The notes beneath the pieces are model-generated. The model saw nothing but the letters and a program-made list of their open reading frames with translations, was not told where the DNA came from and did not search any database. This document shows positions 26,780 through 36,152 of a stretch of DNA of 64,000 nucleotides, in pieces. The DNA is from DATBFG01 sp036558645 (GTDB taxonomy: Bacteria > Acidobacteriota > Terriglobia > Terriglobales > Acidobacteriaceae): contig DATBFG010000006.1 of the NCBI GenBank assembly GCA_036558645.1, positions 48,530 through 112,529 of the forward strand, given 5' to 3'. A program made the position numbers and the translations under genes. The stretch's first letter is position 1; each line of letters starts with the position of its first letter.

Positions 26780-29700
26780 CGCACTGAGTTTGCAACGTTC
26801 GGGTCATAGCAGGCAGTGGAACGGCAAATACTTTGTATCTGCGTTCCTGATTACACTGCTCACCGCTCTGTGCTGCGTGGCGCAAACACCGGGAACGGGC
26901 GCAATCTCAGGTATTGTCAGCGATCAGAGCGGCGCGGTCGTGTCTCACGCCAAAGTCACTGCTACCAGCCAGGCTACGGGAGCCGTGTGGACGGTTTCGT
27001 CCTCGAGCACGGGCAGCTACCTTATTCCTCTTCTTCCTCCGGGCACTTATCACGTCGAAATAACGGCGGACGGATTCAAGATCGCGAGCTATCCGAATAT
27101 CGTTGTGAATGTCACCGAAACCGAGGGACTCAACGTGAGTCTGCACGTCGGCGATATCCACGAAACTGTCGAAGTCGACACCACCGCCGAACTGCTGCAA
27201 ACAGAGACCAGCACGCTGGGAAATGTTACGACCCAGGAGATGGTGGAGAGCCTTCCGTTGGTAACACGTAATTACACCCAAATCATCGGACTCTCGCCGG
27301 GCATCGCAGCCGACGTTACGAATGCCGGCGGTTTTGGCCGGGGTGGCGGTAGTAACGGAGAAGAGCCCTTCGTTGCCAACGGAGGCACGTGGAATGACAA
27401 CAACTTCCAGATGAACGGCGTCCACATCAACGATCTGCAAGGAAGCGGACAATTCAGCGGAGGCGTTGCCGTACCCAATCCGGATACGATTCAGGAATTC
27501 AAGGTACAGACCGGACAGTACGACGCCTCGTATGGGCGAAATGCCGGCGCCAATGTAAACGTTGTCACCAAGGGCGGAAGCAACGAAATTCACGGAAGTC
27601 TGTTCGAATACTTCCGTAACGAAGCGCTCAATGCAAACTCCTACTTCTTCAATCAGAATGGACAGCCACGACAGGTTCTGCGCCAAAACCAATTTGGCTT
27701 CGCCGCGGGTGGACCTGCCATCAAGAACAAGCTGTTCTACTTCGGGTCGTACCAAGGCACGCGGCAGAAGAATGGAGTGGATGCTGAATGTTCAACCACG
27801 TTTCTGAGCCCGGCGTTGACTGACGATCGCTCACCACAGGCACTCGGCGCGTTGTTCGCCGGACAACCTACGTTCATTCAGTTGCTGACGGGCCTCCCGC
27901 TCGGGCCAAACGTACTGCCCGATGGTTCAAACATTGCTCCGCAAGCCTTGGCACTCATGCAAATGAAACTGCCGAACGGGCAATACGTAATCCCCACACC
28001 ACAGCGGATTGATCCCTCTCAGGATCCTTCAATTCAGGGTTCGAGTTCATTTAGCGTTCCCTGCACCTTTAATGAAGACCAATTCGTTACGAACGGAGAT
28101 TGGCTCCAATCCGACAAGAGCAAGTTCGCAGTGCGGTTCTTTTTCGCCAATAGCCATGACAACAAGTCGCTGCCAGCAACCAATATCGGAGGCCCCACGG
28201 CCCCGGGTTTCCCAGTGCTCACAGCCAATCATTTCCGGAATTTGTCGGTAACTCACACCTACGTCATAAACCCCAACCTTCTGAACCAGGTTGAGTTTGG
28301 TTATACGCGGCAATTCGTAAACCGCGATCAGCACGAGGTATTCACCTACTCCGATATTGGCGTCACCGCGCCGGATTTCGATAACATCACGCCCGCGGTC
28401 CAGATCAGCGGAGCCATGACTCTAGGCGGAAATGGCCAGGGACTGATACTCGGTCAAAACAGCTACATCTTTAATGATGACTTGGCATGGACCCGCGGCC
28501 GTCACTCGTTCCGCTTTGGTGGAGGACTCAATCGCGCCGAGGACAACGTAGAGGCCTTTCACTTCCTCGGTGGCTTGGTATTCGGAACATTTCCCGACTT
28601 CCTGCTTGGCCAGGATGGGGTCACCAATGGCACTGGACTGAGCAACGTGTTAGCCACTATTGATGTGCCTGGCCTGTTCGAGCGGCAATGGCGTACCTGG
28701 GATTACGACGCATACGTGCAGGACGACGTTAAGCTCACACCGCGACTAACGGTGAATGCAGGCTTCCGCTACGAACATCTTGGAGCTTTAGGTGATCAGT
28801 TGGGACGGAACGCGTCCTTCGATATCAACCGTGCCGATAGAAATCCTCCGGTGGCTGGATCATTGAACGGCTTCATCGTTTCCGACAATTTTCCTGGGAC
28901 ACCGCCCGCCGGTGTGACGCAACTGGACAACAATCTTGGATTTAAGGGCGACGGGCAGAACACCTGGAATCCCCGAGTGGGCTTTGCGTGGCAAGTGCCT
29001 CCGGGGCACAACGTTGTCTTGCGCGGCGGCTACGGCATTTATCGTCAGCGCAGCACCGGCCAACCACTGTTTCAATTGTTCTTGAACCAGCCGTTCGGCC
29101 AATTGCGTCAATTGGTAGCATTCGATAACGCGGCAGCCAGCTTTGCCAGTCCATTTCCGCCTACTACGCCTACATTTCCCTCCTACACTCCCTACTCGCC
29201 TTCGACGTTGTTCACTACCATTACCTTTGCCCAGGATTTTCGTCCACCAATGTTCCAGCGTTACAGCCTGAACGCACAGACTGAACTGGCCAAAGGATGG
29301 ATGTGGGAGTTGGGATATGTCGGTACTCGAGGAACACATCTCATCAGGGTCCGTGATGTAAATCAGGCGTCGCTTGCAAGCGCGAGCAATCCGATCCGGG
29401 GGGAAACCACCAATACGATAGATAACGTAAATACGCGAGCTCCGTTTCTAGGCTGGACCGCGAACAACCTGCTACAGATCGAATCACAGGGCTCAAGCTG
29501 GTACAACGCTTTAGAGACCAGCCTGAACAAGCGTTTCAGTCATGGATTACAGCTCCTCGTTTCTTACACGTTCGCGAAAGACTTAAGTACCGATCCCTAC
29601 AGTACGACAGGGGCGAACGGCGGCAGCTCCACTGGCAATCAGAACGATGATCATGCCAGCTACGGCCCCGACCTGTTTATACGCACGCATCGCTTTGTGG

Positions 29701-30263
29701 CGAGCTACGTCTATGAACTGCCGTTCTTCAAGCAGAGCCACTCCTGGGTTGGCACGGTACTAGGAGGTTGGAAGGTTGCTGGTGTCACCGTATTTCAATC
29801 GGGCCACCTGCTCCCGGTCTTCAACACCAACGCCTTGAATGTCTACGGCATCACTCAATTCGGACAGGATTTCGCGCAGCTGGCGCCGGGTTGCAGCCTG
29901 AGCCAGGTCAACACCTCAGGTTCCGTTACCGACAAGTTGAACAACTACATCAACACCTCCTGCTTCACGGCTCCTCCTGTAATAGGAGACGACGGTATAG
30001 CGACCGGGTTCGGCAACTCGCGTCCCGGAATCATTCACGGACCCGACCAACGAAACACCGACCTATCGGTGATCAAGCAATTCTTTACGCGGTGGCCGAA
30101 TGAATCGGCGAATGTCGAATTTCGGGCCGAGTTCTTCAATGCGTTCAATACTCCGCAGTTCGCCGATCCCGATAATGAGCAGGATTCGGCGACCTTTGGA
30201 GTAGTAAGTAACACTGTCGCTTCACCGCGAATCATGCAGTTTGCTTTGAAGCTCAATTTCTAG
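26745..30263 (+). CDS. TonB-dependent receptor with N-terminal carboxypeptidase-regulatory-like domain
   Basis: 1172 residues from ATG 26745, chosen because a signal peptide (FLITLLTALCCVAQ) follows and AGAAGGA lies about 10 nt upstream; the open frame further 5' belongs to the regulator. After the signal peptide come a CarboxypepD_reg-like Ig fold (GAISGIVSDQSGAVVSHAKVTAT), a plug domain (about residues 150-320; NQFGFAAGGPAIKNKLFYFGSY at its end) and a long beta-barrel ending in an aromatic residue (MQFALKLNF). Outer-membrane importer of a bulky ligand. Its place between a MurR/RpiR regulator and a serine hydrolase suggests that the ligand is a peptide or muropeptide-like compound. Confidence 0.93.
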   Translation: MLSNKTRIAVRSALSLQRSGHSRQWNGKYFVSAFLITLLTALCCVAQTPGTGAISGIVSDQSGAVVSHAKVTATSQATGAVWTVSSSSTGSYLIPLLPPGTYHVEITADGFKIASYPNIVVNVTETEGLNVSLHVGDIHETVEVDTTAELLQTETSTLGNVTTQEMVESLPLVTRNYTQIIGLSPGIAADVTNAGGFGRGGGSNGEEPFVANGGTWNDNNFQMNGVHINDLQGSGQFSGGVAVPNPDTIQEFKVQTGQYDASYGRNAGANVNVVTKGGSNEIHGSLFEYFRNEALNANSYFFNQNGQPRQVLRQNQFGFAAGGPAIKNKLFYFGSYQGTRQKNGVDAECSTTFLSPALTDDRSPQALGALFAGQPTFIQLLTGLPLGPNVLPDGSNIAPQALALMQMKLPNGQYVIPTPQRIDPSQDPSIQGSSSFSVPCTFNEDQFVTNGDWLQSDKSKFAVRFFFANSHDNKSLPATNIGGPTAPGFPVLTANHFRNLSVTHTYVINPNLLNQVEFGYTRQFVNRDQHEVFTYSDIGVTAPDFDNITPAVQISGAMTLGGNGQGLILGQNSYIFNDDLAWTRGRHSFRFGGGLNRAEDNVEAFHFLGGLVFGTFPDFLLGQDGVTNGTGLSNVLATIDVPGLFERQWRTWDYDAYVQDDVKLTPRLTVNAGFRYEHLGALGDQLGRNASFDINRADRNPPVAGSLNGFIVSDNFPGTPPAGVTQLDNNLGFKGDGQNTWNPRVGFAWQVPPGHNVVLRGGYGIYRQRSTGQPLFQLFLNQPFGQLRQLVAFDNAAASFASPFPPTTPTFPSYTPYSPSTLFTTITFAQDFRPPMFQRYSLNAQTELAKGWMWELGYVGTRGTHLIRVRDVNQASLASASNPIRGETTNTIDNVNTRAPFLGWTANNLLQIESQGSSWYNALETSLNKRFSHGLQLLVSYTFAKDLSTDPYSTTGANGGSSTGNQNDDHASYGPDLFIRTHRFVASYVYELPFFKQSHSWVGTVLGGWKVAGVTVFQSGHLLPVFNTNALNVYGITQFGQDFAQLAPGCSLSQVNTSGSVTDKLNNYINTSCFTAPPVIGDDGIATGFGNSRPGIIHGPDQRNTDLSVIKQFFTRWPNESANVEFRAEFFNAFNTPQFADPDNEQDSATFGVVSNTVASPRIMQFALKLNF

Positions 30264-30299
30264 TTCGACAGGACGTCGGACTGTAAGACGGGAGCACCC

Positions 30300-32306
30300 A
30301 TGAAGGTAAGAGATGCGTCGTCTACGCGGCAAACGTGGCTTGCTGCGTGTGGATTCGTGCTTGCGATTATCGTCTCGTTGCCCGGTTGGGCGCAGAAGCC
30401 CAAGACAAATCCGCTGGTACCCAAGGCGCAGCCGCCGGCTCCCTCCGCACAGCCCGCCGAGGCGGGCAGTCACGAGCTGACGGCACCTGATGTCGAAGCA
30501 TTCTTATCCGGCCTAATGCCATTGCAACTAGCACGTGAAGACATCGCCGGCGCGGTCGTCCTCGTCGTGAAAGATGGCAAGGTGCTTTACGGGAATGGCT
30601 ACGGCTACTCGGATGTCGAAAAGAGAGTACCCGTCTCAGTGGACAACACATTGTTTCGTCCGGGATCGATTTCGAAACTCTTTACTTGGACTGCTGTCAT
30701 GCAACTCGTCGAGCAGGGAAAGCTCGACCTCGATCGTGACGTGAATGACTATCTCGATTTCAAGATTCCAGCGACATACCAGCAACCGATTACGCTGCGC
30801 AACATCATGACCCACACCGCAGGTTTCGAGGAGGTAATTCAGGAGCTCTTCGTAAAAGATGAAAAAGCGTTAACTCCGCTCGATCAGTACTTGAAGAATC
30901 ATTTACCTGCGCGCATTTTCCCTCCCGGAACAACTCCGGCGTACTCGAATTACGCGACCGCGACTGCAGGCTATATCGTGCAGCGCGTTTCCGGGCAGAA
31001 CTTCGACGACTATATCGACGAACACATCCTCAAGCCGCTGGGAATGAATCACTCGACCTTCCGTCAGCCATTGCCTGAAGCATTGAAGCCGTTGATGTCG
31101 AAGGGTTACGAGAAGGGGTCAGAGCCACCCAAGCCATTCGAGTTCGTCGAGGCTGCACCCGCAGGAAGCTCGTCCGTTACTGCCGCCGATATTGCGCATT
31201 TCATGATCGCGCACCTTCAGGATGGTCAGTATGAGAACGTGCAGATCCTTAAGCCGGAAACAGCCAAGCTGATGCACGCCCGCCAATTTGAGAACCATCC
31301 CGACATGAACGCGATGGCCCTCGGCTTCTATGAGGAGACGCGCAATGGCCACCGGATTATCGGTCACGGTGGAGACACACAGTACTTCCACAGCGACTTG
31401 CATTTGGTTCCCGACGCAAATGTTGGCTTCTTTATCTCCTATAACAGCGCCGGCAAGGGCGAGACCAGTGCCCGAGAAGCAGTGTGGCATAGCTTCTTGG
31501 ATCGTTATTTTCCCTACACGCCTCCAGCAGGAGCATCCATAGCAAATCCTTCTGAGGATGCGAAGTCCATTTCCGGACATTACGTGGTCAGCCGGCGTGC
31601 CGAGAAGTCACTCTTAAAGGTCTTGGGCGTGGCCGGCGAGACTAAGGTTGCCGCGAATCAGGACGGCTCCCTTACGATAGAAGACTTCAAAGATCCGAAC
31701 GGCGTGCCGAAAAAGTTTCGTGAAATAGCCCCGCTCGTCTATCGCGAAACGAACGGGCAGGACAAACTTGCCTTCAAGCGTCAAGCAGACGGAGCAATGC
31801 GCATGAGCATTGACTTCCCGTTCATGGTGTTCGATCCGGCGCCCTGGTATGAAAACAGCGCTTTCAACCTGCCGCTCATTTGCGTCTCGCTGGTCATTCT
31901 CCTCCTCACATTGCTCTTGTGGCCCATCATGTTCTTTCTCCGCAAGCACTACGACAAGCCTTTGACTCTCACGCCACAACAACGCCGCTTGCGGCTATGG
32001 GTGCGGCTGGTATGCATCTTCGATCTGGCCTTCATTGCCGGGTTGGCGATTTTCTTTACCATGGGATTGAAGGACATCGGCATCCTGAGTCCTGCCTACA
32101 ACGGCTGGCTGCGGCTGATTGAGCTCGTCGGTTGGCTCGGAGTCCTTGGCACTCTGATCGCTATATACAATGCCTTGCGTTCATGGGCGGAGCCCGAGCG
32201 CTGGCTTTGGGCCCGTATTGGCGACACCTTGATCGCACTCGCTTGTGTCGGAGTGGTTTATTTCATCTTCGTATGGAACATGCTGCCGTGGAGTCTGAAA
32301 TATTGA
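30300..32306 (+). CDS. beta-lactamase-fold serine hydrolase with C-terminal membrane domain
   Basis: 668 residues, signal peptide first (AACGFVLAIIVSLPGWAQ), then a Pro-rich linker and a class C beta-lactamase/DD-peptidase fold (about 60-430). Catalytic motifs: S123-IS-K126 (SISK), Y214-S-N216 (YSNY) and H355-GG (GHGGDT). A beta-rich segment (about 435-520) is followed by about five membrane helices to the C terminus, so the catalytic domain is anchored facing the periplasm. Relatives are D-aminopeptidases, esterases and DD-carboxypeptidases; cleavage of D-residue peptides fits the neighbours. It begins 36 nt after the receptor. Confidence 0.88.
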   Translation: MKVRDASSTRQTWLAACGFVLAIIVSLPGWAQKPKTNPLVPKAQPPAPSAQPAEAGSHELTAPDVEAFLSGLMPLQLAREDIAGAVVLVVKDGKVLYGNGYGYSDVEKRVPVSVDNTLFRPGSISKLFTWTAVMQLVEQGKLDLDRDVNDYLDFKIPATYQQPITLRNIMTHTAGFEEVIQELFVKDEKALTPLDQYLKNHLPARIFPPGTTPAYSNYATATAGYIVQRVSGQNFDDYIDEHILKPLGMNHSTFRQPLPEALKPLMSKGYEKGSEPPKPFEFVEAAPAGSSSVTAADIAHFMIAHLQDGQYENVQILKPETAKLMHARQFENHPDMNAMALGFYEETRNGHRIIGHGGDTQYFHSDLHLVPDANVGFFISYNSAGKGETSAREAVWHSFLDRYFPYTPPAGASIANPSEDAKSISGHYVVSRRAEKSLLKVLGVAGETKVAANQDGSLTIEDFKDPNGVPKKFREIAPLVYRETNGQDKLAFKRQADGAMRMSIDFPFMVFDPAPWYENSAFNLPLICVSLVILLLTLLLWPIMFFLRKHYDKPLTLTPQQRRLRLWVRLVCIFDLAFIAGLAIFFTMGLKDIGILSPAYNGWLRLIELVGWLGVLGTLIAIYNALRSWAEPERWLWARIGDTLIALACVGVVYFIFVWNMLPWSLKY

Positions 32307-32434
32307 GGAGTCCAGGCCCCACAGCGATCGAAGATGACCGTAGCTGCGGCTTCGCTTGATGCTGACATTTCAGCCGGCCTTGAAACATTGCATTTGTCCT
32401 CCGAAGTACGCTGAACAGTACCAGGAGGGCAATA

Positions 32435-32764
32435 ATGCTGACACTCTCGATCCGATATACGATTGATCCAAACAAGATCGCTGACTTCAAGGCATACGTC
32501 GAAGCAGAACTAGGGCCGATCCGCACGAGCGGAGGCAAAATAGTAGGCTACTTCTATCCGACCGAATTTTCGGGAGCCACCAACGAAGCTCTAGGCCTGA
32601 TCGATTTTCCCACACTTGCCGCCTATGAGGAGTACCGCAACGTCCTCGCAAACGATCCCGGCCACAAGAAAAGCGTCGCTCGGCTGCAACAAAGCGGCGC
32701 GGTGATTGCAATGAACCGATCGATCTTGGAAAGGGTTACAACCAGCAACTCTGTCCAGAGCTGA
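32435..32764 (+). CDS. NIPSNAP-family small protein
   Basis: 109 residues, with AGGAGG 6 nt before the ATG. The dimeric alpha-beta-barrel signature of NIPSNAP proteins is clear (SIRYTIDPNKIADFKAYVEAEL, GPIRTSGGKIVGYFYPTE, GLIDFPTLAAYEEYRNVL). Molecular function of bacterial members is unknown. Its stop overlaps the next start (TGATG at 32762-32766). Confidence 0.85.
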   Translation: MLTLSIRYTIDPNKIADFKAYVEAELGPIRTSGGKIVGYFYPTEFSGATNEALGLIDFPTLAAYEEYRNVLANDPGHKKSVARLQQSGAVIAMNRSILERVTTSNSVQS

Positions 32765-33813
32765 TGTCATCGGGTGGAGGGCAACGCGAGTCTTTTGGGT
32801 GGAATCCAAACTCGCGTTCTCTTCGCCTCATGGCAACGCCGATGACAGAGTCGAAACTGAGTACGGGAGAACAGCTGGAGTCGCTTTGGAAGCTTGGCGG
32901 TCTTACCGTTAAGCAGCTCACCCGGCGAGTATGGATCTCCATTGATGAAGATAACGTCCTGGGAAGGGCATCTGAACTCGCGTATAGCTTTATCCTCTCT
33001 ATTTTCCCGCTATTTCTAGTCCTGGTTTCTGCTTTTGGGTTGTTCGCGTCGCGGGCTACCGTCCTGCGGACCAACCTGTTGTTCTATCTCTCCCGTGTGT
33101 TGCCACCCTCCGCATTCGATCTGCTTGCCAAAACGATCGCAGAAGTCACCCTGAACAGTGGCACTGCTAAAGTCACCTTCGGACTCGCTTTGGCTCTGTT
33201 CTCTGCTTCAGGCGGTGTAGTAGCGATGATCTCAGCGCTTAACGGCGCCTACGGCGTGCGCGACTCGCGCTCATGGATTAGAGTACGAGGCACCGCCGTC
33301 GTCCTGACACTTGCCCTCTCGGTGTTAGTCGTGGCAGCCCTGATCTTGGTGCTCGCGGGCGGCGCGGCTGCCGACTATCTCGCAGACCAATTGCATCTTG
33401 GCATCGTTGCAATCTGGGCCTGGAAAGCCGCCCAGTCTGCAGCGGCGTTGGCTTTTATCATGGGAGCCTTTTCTCTCATTTATTACTACGGGCCGGACAT
33501 TAAGGAGCAGCACTGGTATTGGATAACTCCGGGTTCGCTCGTGGGCGTTTTGCTGTGGTTGGGAGCTTCATTCGGTTTTCGCCTCTACCTGCACTTCTTT
33601 AATTCCTATTCGAAGACGTACGGATCTTTAGGAGCAGCCATCATCCTCCTGCTTTGGTTTTACGTGACCGGCTTTGCCTTCTTGATCGGCGGAGAGATCA
33701 ATGCGGAAATTGAGCATGCTGCCGCAGAACGGGGCCATCCAGAGGCAAAGGCACTTGGGGAGAAAGCTCCTGCCGAGAGCAGCGAACCGGCTGAGCCGCG
33801 GAGAGTAGCGTAA
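32764..33813 (+). CDS. YihY/BrkB-family inner-membrane protein
   Basis: 349 residues with about six membrane helices. Family blocks are present: DNVLGRASELAYSFILSIFPLFLVLVS, GGVVAMISALNGAYGVRDSRSWIRVRG, YYYGPDIKEQHWYWITPGSLVG, and YGSLGAAIILLLWFYVTGFAFLIGGEINAE. Often annotated as ribonuclease BN by error; the true role is uncertain (envelope integrity or transport). The start at 32764 is favoured by the 1-nt overlap with the NIPSNAP stop; ATG 32830 is an alternative. Tail is charged and probably cytosolic. Confidence 0.88.
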   Translation: MSSGGGQRESFGWNPNSRSLRLMATPMTESKLSTGEQLESLWKLGGLTVKQLTRRVWISIDEDNVLGRASELAYSFILSIFPLFLVLVSAFGLFASRATVLRTNLLFYLSRVLPPSAFDLLAKTIAEVTLNSGTAKVTFGLALALFSASGGVVAMISALNGAYGVRDSRSWIRVRGTAVVLTLALSVLVVAALILVLAGGAAADYLADQLHLGIVAIWAWKAAQSAAALAFIMGAFSLIYYYGPDIKEQHWYWITPGSLVGVLLWLGASFGFRLYLHFFNSYSKTYGSLGAAIILLLWFYVTGFAFLIGGEINAEIEHAAAERGHPEAKALGEKAPAESSEPAEPRRVA

Positions 33814-33841
33814 GCGGAATTTCGATTTCTTCCGATAAATC

Positions 33842-35026
33842 TCAGGCTACTTGAGCGCGGCTTTTCGAAGCGAAAGAGAGCTCAACCATCAAGGAACCTG
33901 CAAATGCCGCGATCACTAGGAACAGCAGGTACACGGAACTTTCCCACCAGTAGTGCCGTCCCCGGCTTATGAGAATGTAGGGGACAACGAAGAGCGCCGC
34001 AGAAGTGATCGTTGTCAAAACACGGTAGTGAAGGTGTCCAGCAAGAACAGCGTCGATCGTAAGAACTGCCGGCAGAATCATCAACGTCATATCCGGAAAG
34101 TGGGCATAGGGTGAAGCGAGAAGGGCGACTGTGATGGCCAATGCGAATTGCAGTCCCTTCAGATCGGCAGCTATGCGACGCCACAAGATTGCGGACGCGA
34201 TTACAAACAACATGGTCGCTACTACCCATCCCCAGGTCGAGGCGTTCCCAAAACGCAATCCGGCGAAGAGTCCGCGTGCACTCACCATCAACGTGGGATT
34301 CAGCCCTCCATATCCTTGGTGCGCGTTGAAGTCATGTAGGAAACTCACGTACTCGCGAATGCCAGCCGGTCCACAAACTGCGAGCGAGATCACTCCGAGC
34401 ACAGTCGTGCCACAGATCAGGCCTGCAACAAGACGAAACCTTCGTGCGAAAAGCAGCAGAGGGGCCAGGAATAACAGGTACTGAAACTTCACCGCGACCA
34501 GGGCCAACACCGTTCCTGCCGGTAGATCTTTTCCCTTCGACGACAAGAGGTATGAGGCACTCATGGCAAATAACAGAAAGATGGCATCCTGCCCCGTGTT
34601 CAGCGCTATCAACACGGGGAGAAAGCAGAAGCTCAGCAAGAGAAGCTGCGGCCGACGGGCGACAAACGAAGTGCACGGCATCAGTACTAACGGAAGGCAG
34701 GAAAGCAGAGCAACGTTGGTCAACATCCACGCCACGTAAGCACTTCTCATGTCCAAGTACGTCAGTGGTGCAAAGGCCGCCGCTTCAAATGGCGGATGCA
34801 GAAAGTATTGATTGGACTTGTACCCAGCAATTGACAGATAGGCGGCGTCCTGGGCTTCGCGGCTATAAAGATGATGGCCGCCGTCCTGGCGGACAATCGA
34901 CGCCCCGATATAGAAATTTACGAAATCGGTAGTCTGCAGATGTTCAGGCGTGGCGAGGGGGAGCAATATCAGCATCACCGCAATCTCGAGGATCACCCCT
35001 GCGAGGATGATAGATACGATCTTCAT
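33842..35026 (-). CDS. GT87/DUF2029-family polyprenyl-phosphate-dependent mannosyltransferase-like membrane protein
   Basis: 394 residues with about ten membrane helices. The first periplasmic loop carries the conserved acidic pair region (TTDFVNFYIGASIVRQDGGHHLY) and KYQYFLHPPFEAAAFAPLTYL, as in GT-C glycosyltransferases of family 87. Substrate and acceptor unknown. It ends 28 bases from the convergent BrkB gene and stands alone. Confidence 0.8.
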   Translation of the reverse strand: MKIVSIILAGVILEIAVMLILLPLATPEHLQTTDFVNFYIGASIVRQDGGHHLYSREAQDAAYLSIAGYKSNQYFLHPPFEAAAFAPLTYLDMRSAYVAWMLTNVALLSCLPLVLMPCTSFVARRPQLLLLSFCFLPVLIALNTGQDAIFLLFAMSASYLLSSKGKDLPAGTVLALVAVKFQYLLFLAPLLLFARRFRLVAGLICGTTVLGVISLAVCGPAGIREYVSFLHDFNAHQGYGGLNPTLMVSARGLFAGLRFGNASTWGWVVATMLFVIASAILWRRIAADLKGLQFALAITVALLASPYAHFPDMTLMILPAVLTIDAVLAGHLHYRVLTTITSAALFVVPYILISRGRHYWWESSVYLLFLVIAAFAGSLMVELSFASKSRAQVA

Positions 35027-35334
35027 GCGCAGGTGATGCTAACACTGTAGATATGGACAGAAGAGTGACTCCTCGGCATCTACTCGGCGTCTCTCTCTTG
35101 CTTCGTCACTGACCTGGCCATTTTGCCAGTGTGACCCGGTCATGATCAGCAGCTAGGCTCCATCCAGCTGCTCTCGCCCAGAAGCCATCTTTAGCCGACA
35201 GAGTGCCGATTAAAGCAAAAAGAGCTACTTATCCGGTTTTCGCGAGCTGTTCTCACTTTCTAAGGGAGTGCAACCAACCACGAAAATTCGTGAACCATCC
35301 AACTCCTCTAGATCGGAGGTAGAAAGGCAATGCG
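35027..35334. other. intergenic stretch
   Basis: 308 bases between the divergently oriented glycosyltransferase and the small lipoprotein gene. It must hold promoters for both, but I see no convincing -35/-10 pair, repeat or RNA gene. Confidence 0.6.
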
Positions 35335-36057
35335 ATGCGAAGGAAGATCTCACCCCTGATCGGAATGACCAGCCTGCTGACGGCTGCTCTGCTTTTCCTG
35401 GCACTAGTGAATGGATGCGGAGATCAAAATCAGTCTGCAGTTCATCAGTCTGCAGTTCCACCGAGCGGCAGCACTTGTGCTAGCGGCACCGTTGCCAGCT
35501 TCATGGGAACCAGTTGCACGCAGGAAACCACAATCTTCAACTTTACCGGCTATAGCTGCAGCAGTGCGCCAACCAGCATCTGTGATGCGCTAGGCGCCAA
35601 CGGATCCAACATCAAGATGCGGCAAGATCCGAATGGACCCCACACATTCCTGGTAGGAGCTACTTCCGCATGGAATGTCGAGGCCGGCGAGAAAGTGCAT
35701 GTGACGATCAGCGGCACCGTTGCAGGATCTATGAGCAACCAAAACTGGCCCCACTTCAACGGACTTCGAGGTCAAACGGGTGACGGAGTCGAAGACAACA
35801 AGACCACAGTTTCCTGCTCTGCAGTAGGAGCATGCGCCGCAGGAGCGGGTGTGAGCGACGTTCCGTGTACGTCGACGAGTCCCGAAGCGTTCTGCACCGA
35901 TCAACCCACAATTGCGCCGTACTTGCCAGCTCGGGCAACCTTCGCTCCTGCACCTTCGAGCAATCCCTATCCGTTTACAATCGAGATCAGCCTCGACGGC
36001 GGAACGTCCGGAACTGCAACGCTTTACTCGGTTGGAGTACATCTCTCTGGAAAATAG
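35335..36057 (+). CDS. putative lipoprotein, unknown function
   Basis: 240 residues. A basic start, hydrophobic stretch (GMTSLLTAALLFLALV) and NGC suggest a lipoprotein signal with the acylated Cys near residue 28. The mature part is Cys-, Ser- and Thr-rich, with an apparent Ig-like or beta-sandwich character (EKVHVTISGTVAGSMSNQNWPHFNGLRG) and four or more Cys pairs. Just after the lipobox a 15-bp direct repeat encodes QSAV twice. Not recognised. Confidence 0.65.
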   Translation: MRRKISPLIGMTSLLTAALLFLALVNGCGDQNQSAVHQSAVPPSGSTCASGTVASFMGTSCTQETTIFNFTGYSCSSAPTSICDALGANGSNIKMRQDPNGPHTFLVGATSAWNVEAGEKVHVTISGTVAGSMSNQNWPHFNGLRGQTGDGVEDNKTTVSCSAVGACAAGAGVSDVPCTSTSPEAFCTDQPTIAPYLPARATFAPAPSSNPYPFTIEISLDGGTSGTATLYSVGVHLSGK

Positions 36058-36152
36058 GCGAGACAGCAGGTGTTTCGCTTGTGTTTATGTGTCCTCTTCT
36101 GTTTGCTTCTTTCACCCGATCCAGAGAATGAACGCGAGACTCAGTACAAGAT

